Assembly: GCA_965369325.1 (NCBI GenBank)
Contig: CBDUQI010000146.1
Coordinates: forward strand, 1-15,073
Reading direction: 5' to 3'
DNA from: CBDUQI01 sp965369325
GTDB lineage: Bacteria > Pseudomonadota > Gammaproteobacteria > Steroidobacterales > JBCBZW01
Length of the DNA: 15,073 nt
The translations under genes were made by a program, and so were the position numbers. Below, piece by piece: positions 1 through 8,093 of the stretch (positions within the stretch are counted from its first letter, which is position 1; each line of letters begins with the position of its first letter). Below the pieces are notes generated by a model. It was not told where the DNA came from. It did not search any database and saw nothing but the letters and a program-made list of their open reading frames with translations.

Positions 1-50
<50 letters not shown>

Positions 51-223
51 ATTCTCTATTTTTTTCAGCATATTGGCACTGTGTGTGTTTCCAGCTTTCG
101 GTCTTCCAGCCTATTTCCAGTTTATCCATATTCGCGTGCGGAACCTGGCGCCCAGGCTGGCGATGCACCTTTGAGCCTTCACGTGTCGTTGGTCGCACGT
201 GATCGTTCGGCCAGGCACTTCGG

Positions 224-3200
224 TCATGTTTGTGCATGGCTTGCGTCTCGCGCCGCATAGCCAGGCTCTCTTGCGTGCACCAGTCGATACAGCGCGGGTA
301 ATACAACGAGCGTTAACAAGGTCGAAGAAACAATGCCGCCGATCACGACGGTTGCCAGCGGTCTTTGCACCTCTGAACCAATGCCGGTATTTAAAGCCAT
401 CGGCACAAAACCCAACGAGGCGACCAATGCCGTCATCAGCACTGGCCGCAGGCGGGTTATCGCACCCTCAATGATGCTGTCATCAAGCGGGCTACCGTGT
501 GATCGAAGGTCTCGAATGAACGACACCATAACCAATCCGTTCAACACCGCCACGCCCGACAAGGCGATGAACCCGACCGCGGCGGAGATGGAGAACGGAA
601 TGTCACGCAGCAGCAATGCGATGATGCCACCGGTCAGGGCCAACGGCACGCCGGTGAAAATCACAACGGCATCGCGAATCGAACCGAGCGCCATCACCAG
701 CAAACCGATAATCAATGTTAGCGTTACCGGAACGACCACAGATAGTCGTTGGTTGGCTGATTGCAGGTTTTGATAAGTACCGCCGTATTCCACCCAGTAC
801 CCGGCGGGCACCTCGACCTGCGCCGCAATAGTCTGTTGTACATCGTTGACGAACGAACCAAGATCACGCCCGCGAACGTTGGCGGTCACCACCACACGAC
901 GCTTGCCATTTTCACGGTTGACCTGGTTGAGACCATTGGTGAGTTCCGGTCGAGCGAGTTCACCGAGCGGCACGAAGTTGCCGCCCGCCAAGGGCACGGG
1001 TAGTCTGATTAAACTATCGGGATTGCCACGCAAATGCTCGGGCAAGCGCACCACAATATCAACACGCTGATCCCCCTCATAGAGTTGCCCGGCCTTGGTG
1101 CCACCGAGTGCAGTGGCCACAAAATCCTGCAGGTCGGTAAGGCTGAGTGAATAGCGGGCCAACGCCTCTCGATCCGGAACGATGGTGAGCACCGGCAGAC
1201 CGGTGGTTTGTTCAACGACAATGTCTACCACGCCGCTAACCTGGCCGATTGCGGTTTCAATCGCATCACCGAGCGTGATCAAGGTCTCGAAGTCATCACC
1301 GAACACTTTGATGGCAAGTTCGGCTCGGACGCCGGCGATGAGCTCGTTAAAGCGCATTTGGATCGGCTGCAAGAACTCGTAACGATTGCCGGGTATCGGG
1401 GTTACCAACTTTTCGAGTTCATGAACGATCTGCGCCCTGGATTTACTCGGGTCCGGCCACTCATCACGCGGCTTGAAAATGATGAAATTGTCGGCAACGC
1501 TTGGCGGAACCGCGTCGGTCGCGACTTCGGCTGTGCCGATCTTGGCGAATACCAACTTAACCTCTGGCATCTTCTTGATTTCGGCCTCTAGCTGCGCCTG
1601 TAACCCGACCGCTTGCTGCAAGGAGGTGCCAGGGATGCGCAACGCGTGCATTGCGATATCGCCCTCATCCAGGTTGGGTACAAACTCCGAGCCCAGGCGC
1701 GTGGCCATCCAGCCGCAGGCAAGTACCAAAGCCACGGCAGATACGATCACTCCCCAACGAAAGCGCAATGTCACGATCAGAACCGGGCGGTAGATCCATC
1801 GTGCGCCGCGTACGACAACGTTTTCTTTTTCGACGATGGGTTTGCGAAATAGCAGAGCGACGCTGGCTGGCACAAACGTTATCGACAGGATCATGGCGCT
1901 GACTAAGGCAATGACGACGGTGATTGCCATCGGCTGAAACATTTTGCCTTCCACGCCGGTGAGTGCAAAAATCGGAACATACACGACAGTGATGATGAAC
2001 ACGCCGAAGAGCGCCGGTCGAATGACTTGCCTCGTGGCGTCAAAGACCACGGCCAACCGTTCTTTGAGCGACAGGGGCTTCGCACCGACCTGACTGAGGC
2101 GGCGCAGACAGTTCTCCACGATGATCACGGCACCATCCACAATCAGGCCGAAGTCCAGTGCGCCAAGGCTCATGAGGTTCGCACTGACTTTGCTATGTAC
2201 CATACCGGTGATGGTCATGAGCATAGCGATCGGTATTACCGCTGCGGTCAATAGGGCCGCGCGCACGTTACCGAGAAACACGAACAGCACCACGATCACC
2301 AGCAATGCACCTTCAACCAGGTTGGTCCTCACGGTCGCGAGCGTCTTATCTACCAATCCGGTACGATCGTAAACGGCCGTCGCTGTGATCCCGGGCGGAA
2401 GACTGGGTTTGACATCCTCAAGTCGTTGCGCGACCGCATTGGCGACTGCGCGACTGTTTTCGCCAACCAACATAAAGACTGTGCTCATGACCACTTCGTG
2501 GCCGTCTTGCGTGGCCGCGCCTGAGCGAAGTTCGCGGCCAGGGCCAACGCTTGCGACATCGCGCACTCGTATAGGAACGCCACCAGTATCACTGACGACA
2601 ATGGCTCCCAGTTCGTCAATGTCATTCACTTGGCCCGGTACCCGCATCAACCATTGCGCGCCGTTGTGTTCGATAAATCCAACGCCGCGATTGGCGTTAT
2701 TGCGCTCCAACGCCAGAGTGATATCGGCAAAGGTCAGATCATAGGCGAGCAATCTCTCCGGTTCCGGTGCAACCAGGATTTCCTTCTTGAAACCACCGAT
2801 TGGATTCACCTCAACGACGCCGGGTACGCGCAAGATCTGCGGTCGAATTATCCAGTCGTGCACCGAGCGAAGATCGGTAGGTGTGACAGGCGAGCCGTCG
2901 GCGTTAAGTGCGCCGGGTTCGGCATCGACCGTGAACATGAAAATCTCGCCAAGACCGGTCGCTATCGGCCCCAACGCGGGCTCGAGTTCCGCCGGTAGTG
3001 AGGATTTGGCCGCGTTCATTCGTTCACCCACCTGTTGGCGGGCAAAGTAGATGTCGGTGCCTTCCTCGAACACAATCGTGATCTGCGATAAGCCATAGCG
3101 CGATGCTGAGCGTGTATGGACGAGTTGCGGAATACCCGCCATTGCATTCTCTAACGTGAAGGTTACCCGTTGCTCCACCTCCAGCGGCGTATACCCGGGG

Positions 3201-3358
3201 GCTTCAGTATTGACTACAACCTGGACGTTGGTGATGTCGGGAAGGGCATCGATAGGCAAGCGGGTGAAATTCCATGCACCGAGAGTGATCAGCAACAACA
3301 CCGAAAACAAGACCAGACCGCGGCGCGACAGAGACAGCCTTATAATGTATTCCAGCAT
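224..3358 (-). CDS. czcA: CzcA-type heavy-metal RND efflux pump
   Basis: Inner-membrane proton/cation antiporter of the heavy-metal efflux (HME) RND family, 1044 residues, the usual length. It begins MLEYIIRLSLSRRG with the first membrane helix, followed by the typical LPIDALPDITNVQV porter start. The segment DFGLIVDGAVIIVEN in TM4 supplies D402, D408 and E415, the acidic residues known from Cupriavidus CzcA proton relay. This DFG...DG form marks divalent-cation pumps (Zn, Co, Cd, Ni) rather than Cu/Ag CusA. Further membrane helices cluster around residues 340-540 and 870-1035. The start is supported by GAGGG six bases upstream of the ATG, overlapping the czcB stop; the gap between czcB and czcA is nine bases. 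It is the last gene of the operon and should assemble with the CzcB and CzcC products encoded just upstream. The exact metal cannot be read from sequence alone. Confidence 0.95.
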   Translation of the reverse strand: MLEYIIRLSLSRRGLVLFSVLLLITLGAWNFTRLPIDALPDITNVQVVVNTEAPGYTPLEVEQRVTFTLENAMAGIPQLVHTRSASRYGLSQITIVFEEGTDIYFARQQVGERMNAAKSSLPAELEPALGPIATGLGEIFMFTVDAEPGALNADGSPVTPTDLRSVHDWIIRPQILRVPGVVEVNPIGGFKKEILVAPEPERLLAYDLTFADITLALERNNANRGVGFIEHNGAQWLMRVPGQVNDIDELGAIVVSDTGGVPIRVRDVASVGPGRELRSGAATQDGHEVVMSTVFMLVGENSRAVANAVAQRLEDVKPSLPPGITATAVYDRTGLVDKTLATVRTNLVEGALLVIVVLFVFLGNVRAALLTAAVIPIAMLMTITGMVHSKVSANLMSLGALDFGLIVDGAVIIVENCLRRLSQVGAKPLSLKERLAVVFDATRQVIRPALFGVFIITVVYVPIFALTGVEGKMFQPMAITVVIALVSAMILSITFVPASVALLFRKPIVEKENVVVRGARWIYRPVLIVTLRFRWGVIVSAVALVLACGWMATRLGSEFVPNLDEGDIAMHALRIPGTSLQQAVGLQAQLEAEIKKMPEVKLVFAKIGTAEVATDAVPPSVADNFIIFKPRDEWPDPSKSRAQIVHELEKLVTPIPGNRYEFLQPIQMRFNELIAGVRAELAIKVFGDDFETLITLGDAIETAIGQVSGVVDIVVEQTTGLPVLTIVPDREALARYSLSLTDLQDFVATALGGTKAGQLYEGDQRVDIVVRLPEHLRGNPDSLIRLPVPLAGGNFVPLGELARPELTNGLNQVNRENGKRRVVVTANVRGRDLGSFVNDVQQTIAAQVEVPAGYWVEYGGTYQNLQSANQRLSVVVPVTLTLIIGLLVMALGSIRDAVVIFTGVPLALTGGIIALLLRDIPFSISAAVGFIALSGVAVLNGLVMVSFIRDLRSHGSPLDDSIIEGAITRLRPVLMTALVASLGFVPMALNTGIGSEVQRPLATVVIGGIVSSTLLTLVVLPALYRLVHAREPGYAARDASHAQT

Positions 3359-3367
3359 CGTTCGCCC

Positions 3368-4618
3368 TCAGTGGTCGTGGGAAGCGCCGGACTTCTCAAC
3401 GTCGGCTTTAATCAGATAACTATTGGTGGTGACGTAGCGCGTACCGGCATCAAGCCCGCCCAGTACCTCAATCCACTCGGCATCCTGGCGACCGAGCTCG
3501 AGCATTCGAACCTCGTACTCCTCACCAATCTGTGCATAGACGACGGTGAAATCGCGGAAGCTCTGCAGGCCCGTGCGTTTCACGGCGAGCGGTACATGGT
3601 GCTCCGCAATTTCGATGTCCCCCGTTATGTGCGTGCCGGGCACCAGGGTTTCATCGGGGTTGTCCAGTACCACACGTGCCAGCACCGACTGATTGGGCTG
3701 GGCGATCGTGCTCAGGCGTGAAATGACGCCTTCCCACTCCATTTCACTGGCGGCGCTGCGCACCGTGGCTCGCGCGCCTTTACGAACCCGAGCGCGATTC
3801 GCTGGAAAGATCGCCAACTCCGCCCACACGGTGCTAGTGTCAACAATGGTGAGTAGTTGTCGGCCTTCGGTTTGTTCGCCGGGGTTGGCCACGCGCTGCG
3901 TTACGATCCCACCAATCGGCGCCGTTAGGGTGTAACTGTTGAGACTTTCGTTGCTTTCTATCGTGACGAGCCTTTGTCCTACTCGTACCGTATCACCCGC
4001 AGAAACGTGCACAGATTGGATGGGTCCATCAAAGCGGGCGCTGACGGATCTTGTTTGCTCACGATTTGGCTCGACACGGCCGTAGACGGTGATCGTTTCC
4101 TGAATCACGGCCTCGCCAGCTAACTCTGTTTCAAGTCCAAACGCCTCGGCAATCTCAGCTCCGATCAGGGTGCGTCCCTCGAAGTTGTCGTACGACCAGC
4201 GGTGCGTCTGCTCGCGATGCTTGGCCTCGATCGAAACTACGAAGGAGTGCGGTTCGTAGATGACGGTGTCGCCACGCAGAAAGTCGTCCTGGGGGGCGAA
4301 ACCGACTTCATCTTGCACATTTCCCAGCCGAGTCAGGGTCACATGCAAATCGATGTGCTCGGGTGCAATTGGCGTACCAGCGTCGGTCACCCAAACCCGA
4401 AACTCCGGCGGTACTCCGGTCTCGAAGATCGCAAGTTCGAGCACGAAATCGCCATCGATTAGTAGCCGCCCGTTGTGCGGACCCTTGGCCGGTTCGGCTT
4501 CGGCCGCCTCGCCGTGGCCGCCCTGTCCTGTGTTTTTATTCTCAGAGCTGACACCGCCACAGCCGCTAATTCCGACCAACAAGACAACGAGGCCGATCAT
4601 TTTGTGTATGTTGTTCAT
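3368..4618 (-). CDS. czcB: CzcB-type periplasmic adaptor (membrane fusion) lipoprotein
   Basis: Periplasmic adaptor linking the CzcA pump to the CzcC channel; 416 residues from this start. The N-terminus is a lipoprotein signal peptide ending in a lipobox ISGC (Cys20). A Gly/His/Glu-rich linker follows, then the CzcB-specific N-terminal domain (PHNGRLLIDGDFVLELAIFE), a barrel-sandwich/lipoyl region (ARFDGPIQSVHVSAGDTVRVGQ and APIGGIVTQRVANPGEQ) and beta-barrel and membrane-proximal parts. The C-terminus SHDH could weakly bind metal. Two starts are possible. The ATG at 4630 overlaps the czcC stop as ATGA but lacks a ribosome site. The ATG at 4618 has GAGG six bases upstream and gives a cleaner signal peptide, so it is preferred. 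The intervening helical hairpin is very short, as in other CzcB/CusB-like HME adaptors. Confidence 0.92.
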   Translation of the reverse strand: MNNIHKMIGLVVLLVGISGCGGVSSENKNTGQGGHGEAAEAEPAKGPHNGRLLIDGDFVLELAIFETGVPPEFRVWVTDAGTPIAPEHIDLHVTLTRLGNVQDEVGFAPQDDFLRGDTVIYEPHSFVVSIEAKHREQTHRWSYDNFEGRTLIGAEIAEAFGLETELAGEAVIQETITVYGRVEPNREQTRSVSARFDGPIQSVHVSAGDTVRVGQRLVTIESNESLNSYTLTAPIGGIVTQRVANPGEQTEGRQLLTIVDTSTVWAELAIFPANRARVRKGARATVRSAASEMEWEGVISRLSTIAQPNQSVLARVVLDNPDETLVPGTHITGDIEIAEHHVPLAVKRTGLQSFRDFTVVYAQIGEEYEVRMLELGRQDAEWIEVLGGLDAGTRYVTTNSYLIKADVEKSGASHDH

Positions 4619-4626
4619 CGCAAACC

Positions 4627-5907
4627 TCATGGGAAGGTAGCCGAGGACGTTACGGTGGTCCCGGTCAATCGCTCGATTTCGACTACGTGACGGTGGACAT
4701 TGATGCTCGACTCGACCAACGCCGTATGAGTGTCCAGCAGCTCAGCTTGCACCACCCGCAACTCGAAATAACCGTAGCGTCCGGCGGCATATGCACGCTC
4801 GGTATCTTCCAGGGCACGCTCGATCCGCGGAAGAATCTCTTCGCGTATTGTTGCGACTCGATGCAGGCTATGCTCCAACTCCTGATACCAAGCGAATAAC
4901 TGCGTTTCAATCTGTACGCGAGTGGCAGCTCTATCAGCATCGGTCATCGCGAGGCGTGCTCGCGCCTGCGAAATCCGACCCTGGTTGCGGTTACGCATCG
5001 TCAAGGGAATCGTGATGCCGGCGATGAAGGCCTGATCATCACTTCGCTCCAGGCGACGAACGCCCACAGTAACCTGCCAGTTTGGTTTCGCCCGCGCCTC
5101 GGCCAGCCTCAGCTCCGCCTCGCGCAAGCGCTTTTCGTTGAGGTAGCGCGATAGGTCGGCGTTTTGCTCAAGCCGAGCAAGTAAACTTGCATAAGCATCC
5201 AGTTTAGGTAGCCGATGCACGTCACCATCCACATGGGTAAAGCCCGGCTGGAGCTCACCCCACTGCGCGGCCAATCGCCGGTGTGATGTCCTCAATTCGT
5301 GGTTGATGTCTTCTCGGTCCAGGCGCATGCGAGCAAGCTCAGCTGCTGCCCGCGCCAAATCAGCCGTCGGCGTGCGCCCTGCCTGCACGCGTTTGTGCAC
5401 CGCCGCCGCCGTTTGCTCCGCGAGCATTACGGCATCATCTGTCCGAATTTGCCGCTCCTGAAGTGCAAGGGTGTCGAGGAACAGGCGGGCTGTTTCGGCT
5501 GCCGCATCCAGGCGTTGAATCTCTGCCTCGGTTTCGAGTAGCGAGATGCCTGCACGAGCTGCATCGACGCGCCGTTCGCGTTTGCCGCGTTCCAGTACCC
5601 AAGCAAGGCTGAGCGTTGTCTCGGCGCCATCAATGCCCTGAAAGTCACCCGAACCAAGCGCGTTTTCAACCATTACTCCCAACTGAAGGTTCGGCCTAAG
5701 CTCCGACTGCTGAAGCCGGCCTTGCTGGGCGTGTATCTGATAGCCAAATGCGATCAACCGGGGGTTTCTCTCGAGCGTTCTCGCAACGGCAGTATCCAAT
5801 CTCAAAGCGACCTGATCGCTGGCCGATAACGACTGAGCGAAACCGGCTGTGCTGAGTACCGCTAGCAAGGACGAAAGAGTGACTCGACACGTGAGTGATT
5901 GCCACAT
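4627..5907 (-). CDS. czcC: CzcC-type outer-membrane efflux channel (TolC family)
   Basis: Outer-membrane factor of the Czc tripartite system, 426 residues. It has a Sec signal peptide (hydrophobic SSLLAVLSTAGFA, cleavage probably near residue 24-29), then two long alpha-helical repeats typical of the OEP/TolC fold. These start with the characteristic LRLDTAVARTLERNPRL and contain long Ala/Arg/Glu-rich coiled-coil segments around residues 130-215 and 250-380. The start has a purine-rich GAGAGAAG a few bases upstream. The gene lies 96 bases after the His-rich protein gene, and its TGA overlaps an ATG in frame with czcB. A perfect inverted repeat lies 14-31 bases upstream of its start codon and may regulate it. 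CzcC is the family suggested by the neighbours; the sequence alone would only say TolC-like. Confidence 0.93.
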   Translation of the reverse strand: MWQSLTCRVTLSSLLAVLSTAGFAQSLSASDQVALRLDTAVARTLERNPRLIAFGYQIHAQQGRLQQSELRPNLQLGVMVENALGSGDFQGIDGAETTLSLAWVLERGKRERRVDAARAGISLLETEAEIQRLDAAAETARLFLDTLALQERQIRTDDAVMLAEQTAAAVHKRVQAGRTPTADLARAAAELARMRLDREDINHELRTSHRRLAAQWGELQPGFTHVDGDVHRLPKLDAYASLLARLEQNADLSRYLNEKRLREAELRLAEARAKPNWQVTVGVRRLERSDDQAFIAGITIPLTMRNRNQGRISQARARLAMTDADRAATRVQIETQLFAWYQELEHSLHRVATIREEILPRIERALEDTERAYAAGRYGYFELRVVQAELLDTHTALVESSINVHRHVVEIERLTGTTVTSSATFP

Positions 5908-5920
5908 ACCAACTTCTCTC

Positions 5921-5938
5921 TATGCACTGTGTTGCATA
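5921..5938 (-). promoter_or_regulatory. Perfect inverted repeat TATGCA-N6-TGCATA upstream of czcC
   Basis: A perfect 6-bp inverted repeat with a 6-base spacer (arms 5921-5926 and 5933-5938) lies 14 bases before the czcC start codon. The 18-bp geometry with inward arms and an N6 centre resembles operators of ArsR/SmtB-type metal sensors (TGAA-N6-TTCA), but the arm sequence differs. No regulator gene is in the window. In RNA it could alternatively form a small hairpin just upstream of the ribosome site. It could be an operator, a leader hairpin or chance; operator is my guess. Confidence 0.35.
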
Positions 5939-6003
5939 CATCCATCAAAGGAACAAGACATAGGAACAGCCAAAACTGCCCATCAATGCCTATGAAGAAT
6001 TGT

Positions 6004-6360
6004 TTAGGGAGATAGAGGAGGTGCCCGCAGTGGCGGTCGCCAGCGTGATCGCCAGCGTAGTGACATTAGAGGTGCCGGAGGCGGCCATAGGGTGTGAAGT
6101 ATCCAAACAATGGCGGGCAGCGTGACAAACACGGTCAGCAGGGCGGGCATGGCCTTGACCCATACAATGGCGAACTCAATCAGAGACACATCGACATCCG
6201 CGCGGTGATCGTGCCCGTCGGAATCAACATCGTGCAGGTGTGCGCCGTGCAGGGCAGCGTCATCGCCGTAATCGCCCGCGTGCAAATGCAGTCCGCTCAT
6301 TTGCATTGACAGCACAGCGAGGCCCGCAAGGGCAATGACGGATAAGTGCACGAATCTCAT
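6004..6360 (-). CDS. Small His-rich membrane protein at head of czc operon
   Basis: A 118-residue protein with an N-terminal hydrophobic segment (residues 6-22, signal peptide or anchor), a periplasmic His/Asp-rich stretch (residues 24-60, with GLHLHAG, LHGAHLHD and GHDHRADVD; seven His) and a second membrane helix (about 66-90). It ends in a short Arg/Pro-rich tail (RWRPPLRAPPLSP). I recall similar short His-rich proteins with a WRPPLRAPP-like tail next to CzcCBA operons, with a place comparable to CzcI in Cupriavidus, but I do not claim homology to CzcI. A role in periplasmic metal capture or in modulating the pump is inference. The reading frame stays open upstream to 6627, but that part lacks coding character and crosses a G10 tract, so the ATG at 6360 is chosen. 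This start has no clear ribosome site. Confidence 0.75.
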   Translation of the reverse strand: MRFVHLSVIALAGLAVLSMQMSGLHLHAGDYGDDAALHGAHLHDVDSDGHDHRADVDVSLIEFAIVWVKAMPALLTVFVTLPAIVWILHTLWPPPAPLMSLRWRSRWRPPLRAPPLSP

Positions 6361-6368
6361 CAGTTTGA

Positions 6369-6397
6369 CTATACCGGACGGGAGCAAGGATGCACAA
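6369..6397 (-). promoter_or_regulatory. Candidate promoter for the czc operon
   Basis: On the minus strand, TTGTGC (6397-6392) and TATAGT (6374-6369) are separated by 17 bases. The -10 matches five of six consensus positions and the -35 only three. Transcription would begin about 6362, almost at the ATG at 6360, giving a leaderless or near-leaderless message. This would fit the absence of a ribosome site there. The weak -35 would suit an activator-dependent promoter. A TGCATA half-site (6409-6414), the same as in the czcC upstream palindrome, lies just upstream. Confidence 0.35.
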
Positions 6398-6470
6398 TTT
6401 GATGACACTGCATAACACAAGCCCGGTATGATGCCCAATCGATAGGGGCTGGGAATTGTTTCCGCTGGAT

Positions 6471-6480
6471 GGGGGGGGGG
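6471..6480. repeat. Homopolymeric G10 tract
   Basis: Ten consecutive G on the plus strand lie in the 283-base divergent intergenic region, 110 bases upstream of the His-rich gene and about 160 bases upstream of the VPLPA-CTERM gene. Such tracts can slip and alter expression, but they are also a common site of sequencing-length error. Confidence 0.85.
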
Positions 6481-6643
6481 CGATATCGGCACTGCTGTGA
6501 TATCCACCGAAAGGGATCTCCGACGATGATCACTCTGCCCCTGGAGGTGCCCGCAGCGGCTCGCTAACAAGTCGCCAGTAAGTTTGCCGCGCCCGTGTTT
6601 CTGATAGAGTATCTCCAACAACAACACCGAGGGGGATGGTGCG

Positions 6644-7189
6644 ATGCTGGTTCGTTTTCTTAGGGGGTTACTGGCGCTCGCGCTTGTTGTCCCGTGGGCG
6701 GCGCAGGCGGACGCCGTGCGTTGGGTGGAAATTCAGGGAATGCTCGACGATGGGGGCACGTATCTATTCTCCGAGCAACCGTACTACCTTTTTTCGGCCA
6801 CTTACTTTGAGGCCGGTGATACGGCGCAGACCTTATCGTTCACCTTCATCAACGATATTGACGCAGTGGGTGCGCTGGTCAACATCGCCGTGTATCAACT
6901 GGATGGCATTTTCGAGGACGGCATCACCATTGGCTGGGAGGGCGGCGAATCCGCCTTCTGCCCCAGCACCGACACGTGCGTCTATCAGGAAGCGCGAATT
7001 CGCTTGACAGAGGGTGAGGAGGCGACGCTTACGGTCTCGTGGACGCAGCCCATTTTGTTCTCATCCTTTCCTACGCTCGCCATGGACTTGTCCATCTTCG
7101 CGCTAACGCCGGTGCCGTTGCCGGCGCCGCTTTTTCTACTCGCCGGCGCGCTGCTTACGCTGTTGGGTGTTAGCCGAAACAAAAGCTGA
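6644..7189 (+). CDS. Secreted VPLPA-CTERM sorting-domain protein, function unknown
   Basis: A 181-residue secreted protein. The N-terminus is a Sec signal peptide (LVRFLRGLLALALVVPWAAQADA, cleavage likely after AQA, about residue 22). The body (25-150) is an acidic beta-rich domain with two cysteines (FCPSTDTC) that could form a disulfide. The C-terminus (157-181) is VPLPA, a hydrophobic helix (PLFLLAGALLTLLG) and a short basic end (SRNKS). This is the tripartite form of VPLPA-CTERM substrates, which are processed by XrtD-type exosortases and usually reach the cell surface or matrix. No exosortase is in the window. The start is fixed by GAGGGGG (6629-6635) eight bases upstream. It seems monocistronic and divergent from the czc operon. 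The body domain is not recognised. Confidence 0.88.
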   Translation: MLVRFLRGLLALALVVPWAAQADAVRWVEIQGMLDDGGTYLFSEQPYYLFSATYFEAGDTAQTLSFTFINDIDAVGALVNIAVYQLDGIFEDGITIGWEGGESAFCPSTDTCVYQEARIRLTEGEEATLTVSWTQPILFSSFPTLAMDLSIFALTPVPLPAPLFLLAGALLTLLGVSRNKS

Positions 7190-7226
7190 CCGACCGCACT
7201 TAGCGGCCGCCCGGCGATGGCTGGCA

Positions 7227-7257
7227 CCGTCCGCGCGCTGCCACCGGCGACGGACGG
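7227..7257 (+). other. GC-rich hairpin between two genes
   Basis: Perfect 7-bp arms CCGTCCG (7227-7233) and CGGACGG (7251-7257) enclose a 17-base loop, after the VPLPA-CTERM gene and just before the phosphatase start. There is no T tract, so it is not a classical intrinsic terminator. It could aid termination or protect a 3' end. Confidence 0.35.
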
Positions 7258-7273
7258 CGTATGGTGATTGGAT

Positions 7274-7894
7274 ATGAAAAACATCTACGTCGTTACCCAC
7301 ACCGAATCAATCCACCATGCCGAGGTGAAAGTTGGAGGCTGGTATGACACCGGCCTGACTGAAATCGGTAGGAAGCAGGCCCAAAAAGTCGCGCAGCGGC
7401 TGGTTGCGTGGGTAGCGCCCAGCAACCCATCCATCACGTCCTCAGATTTACTGAGAGCAACCGAGACCGCTCACTTCGTGACCGAAGCATTTGGATGCGA
7501 ACTGAATGTGAATCCCGATTTGCGCGAAATGAGCTATGGACAAGCTGAAGGCAAACCTCAGGAATGGCTTGACCAACGCATCGTCCCAGCGCCGGACGAT
7601 AACAGGCTCGACCATCTCAGTATCGAGGGCGGTGAATCTAAAAGAGACTTCATCACAAGGATCTACCGGGCAGTCGATGAAGCTATTGCCGACGACAATC
7701 TAAATCAGATCATCGTGACACATGGCTATGCGCTTACCTTCGTTGTCGCCGCATGGATTAGCATGCCTGCGGAGTCTGCCGGCTTCGTCAATTTTCGAGC
7801 GTCTCCCGGCGGGATTACGCATCTTCAACAGGATGATTTTTGGCGTAATCGCACAGTCAGGGTGCTAAACGACACCTCGCATCTCACTGGCTAG
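7274..7894 (+). CDS. Histidine phosphatase family (phosphoglycerate-mutase-like) protein
   Basis: A 206-residue cytosolic protein of the histidine phosphatase superfamily. The expected motifs occur in order. The first catalytic His lies in VVTHTES (His9). GGWYDTGLTEIGRKQA is the usual segment after it. SSDLLRATETA is the phosphate-pocket Arg motif, LREMSYGQAEG is the acidic LxExxxGxxEG motif, and IIVTHGYAL carries the second catalytic His. The first motif reads THTE rather than RHGE, so the Arg that normally binds phosphate is Thr. I recall a subgroup with THPE at this place, so it may still be active. The substrate is unknown. The frame opens at a TTG at 7268, but the ATG at 7274 is preferred. 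There is no operon partner on either side. Confidence 0.88.
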   Translation: MKNIYVVTHTESIHHAEVKVGGWYDTGLTEIGRKQAQKVAQRLVAWVAPSNPSITSSDLLRATETAHFVTEAFGCELNVNPDLREMSYGQAEGKPQEWLDQRIVPAPDDNRLDHLSIEGGESKRDFITRIYRAVDEAIADDNLNQIIVTHGYALTFVVAAWISMPAESAGFVNFRASPGGITHLQQDDFWRNRTVRVLNDTSHLTG

Positions 7895-7903
7895 TGCGAT
7901 GAT

Positions 7904-7922
7904 GTGGGGCGTTCGCGCCCAC
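7904..7922 (+). terminator. UUCG-capped hairpin after the phosphatase gene
   Basis: The stem is GTGGGGCG / CGCCCAC with one bulged G, capped by a stable TTCG tetraloop, ten bases after the phosphatase stop. The position suggests 3'-end formation. No T tract follows, so termination is uncertain. A second imperfect hairpin (GTGGGGC-GAC-GCCTCAC) lies about 40 bases further on. Confidence 0.4.
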
Positions 7923-8058
7923 GGCTGACGCACTTGCGGTAGGGCGCAGACCGGGAAGCAGTGGGGCGACGCCTCACTTGTGCTTAACCAACGTTTTCTA
8001 GCTCATCAGCTGCCGGTAGGCCCCAGCAAGGCGGCTGCGCCGCGATCTTGGAAGGTCC

Positions 8059-8085
8059 TTGTTGAGCATCATTATGTTATATAAT
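8059..8085 (+). promoter_or_regulatory. Promoter of the export operon, possibly giving a leaderless mRNA
   Basis: A perfect TATAAT (8080-8085) sits in an AT-rich island within GC-rich DNA. A TTGTTG (8059-8064) lies 15 bases upstream, a slightly short spacing for sigma-70. Transcription would begin about 8091-8093, next to the ATG at 8094. No ribosome site is obvious, so the first gene may be translated from a leaderless message. Confidence 0.5.
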
Positions 8086-8093
8086 GGGGTCCT

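Noticed and set aside
144..156. CCTGG-CGC-CCAGG hairpin as terminator of the czc operon
   Set aside because: The stem has only five pairs and no T tract follows on the minus strand, so it is not convincing.
224..3358. Assignment of the RND pump as CusA (Cu/Ag)
   Set aside because: The TM4 motif is DFG...VDGA...VEN with D402, D408 and E415, the divalent-metal CzcA form, and the CusA-type motif and Met residues are not seen.
6017..6556. 14-base direct repeat GGAGGTGCCCGCAG at 6017-6030 and 6543-6556
   Set aside because: A single 14-mer match in 15 kb is close to chance expectation, and the flanks do not align.
6361..6627. In-frame 89-residue upstream extension of the His-rich protein
   Set aside because: It has no signal or domain character, runs across a G10 tract and would place the hydrophobic signal-like segment in the middle of the protein; the ATG at 6360 is the natural start.
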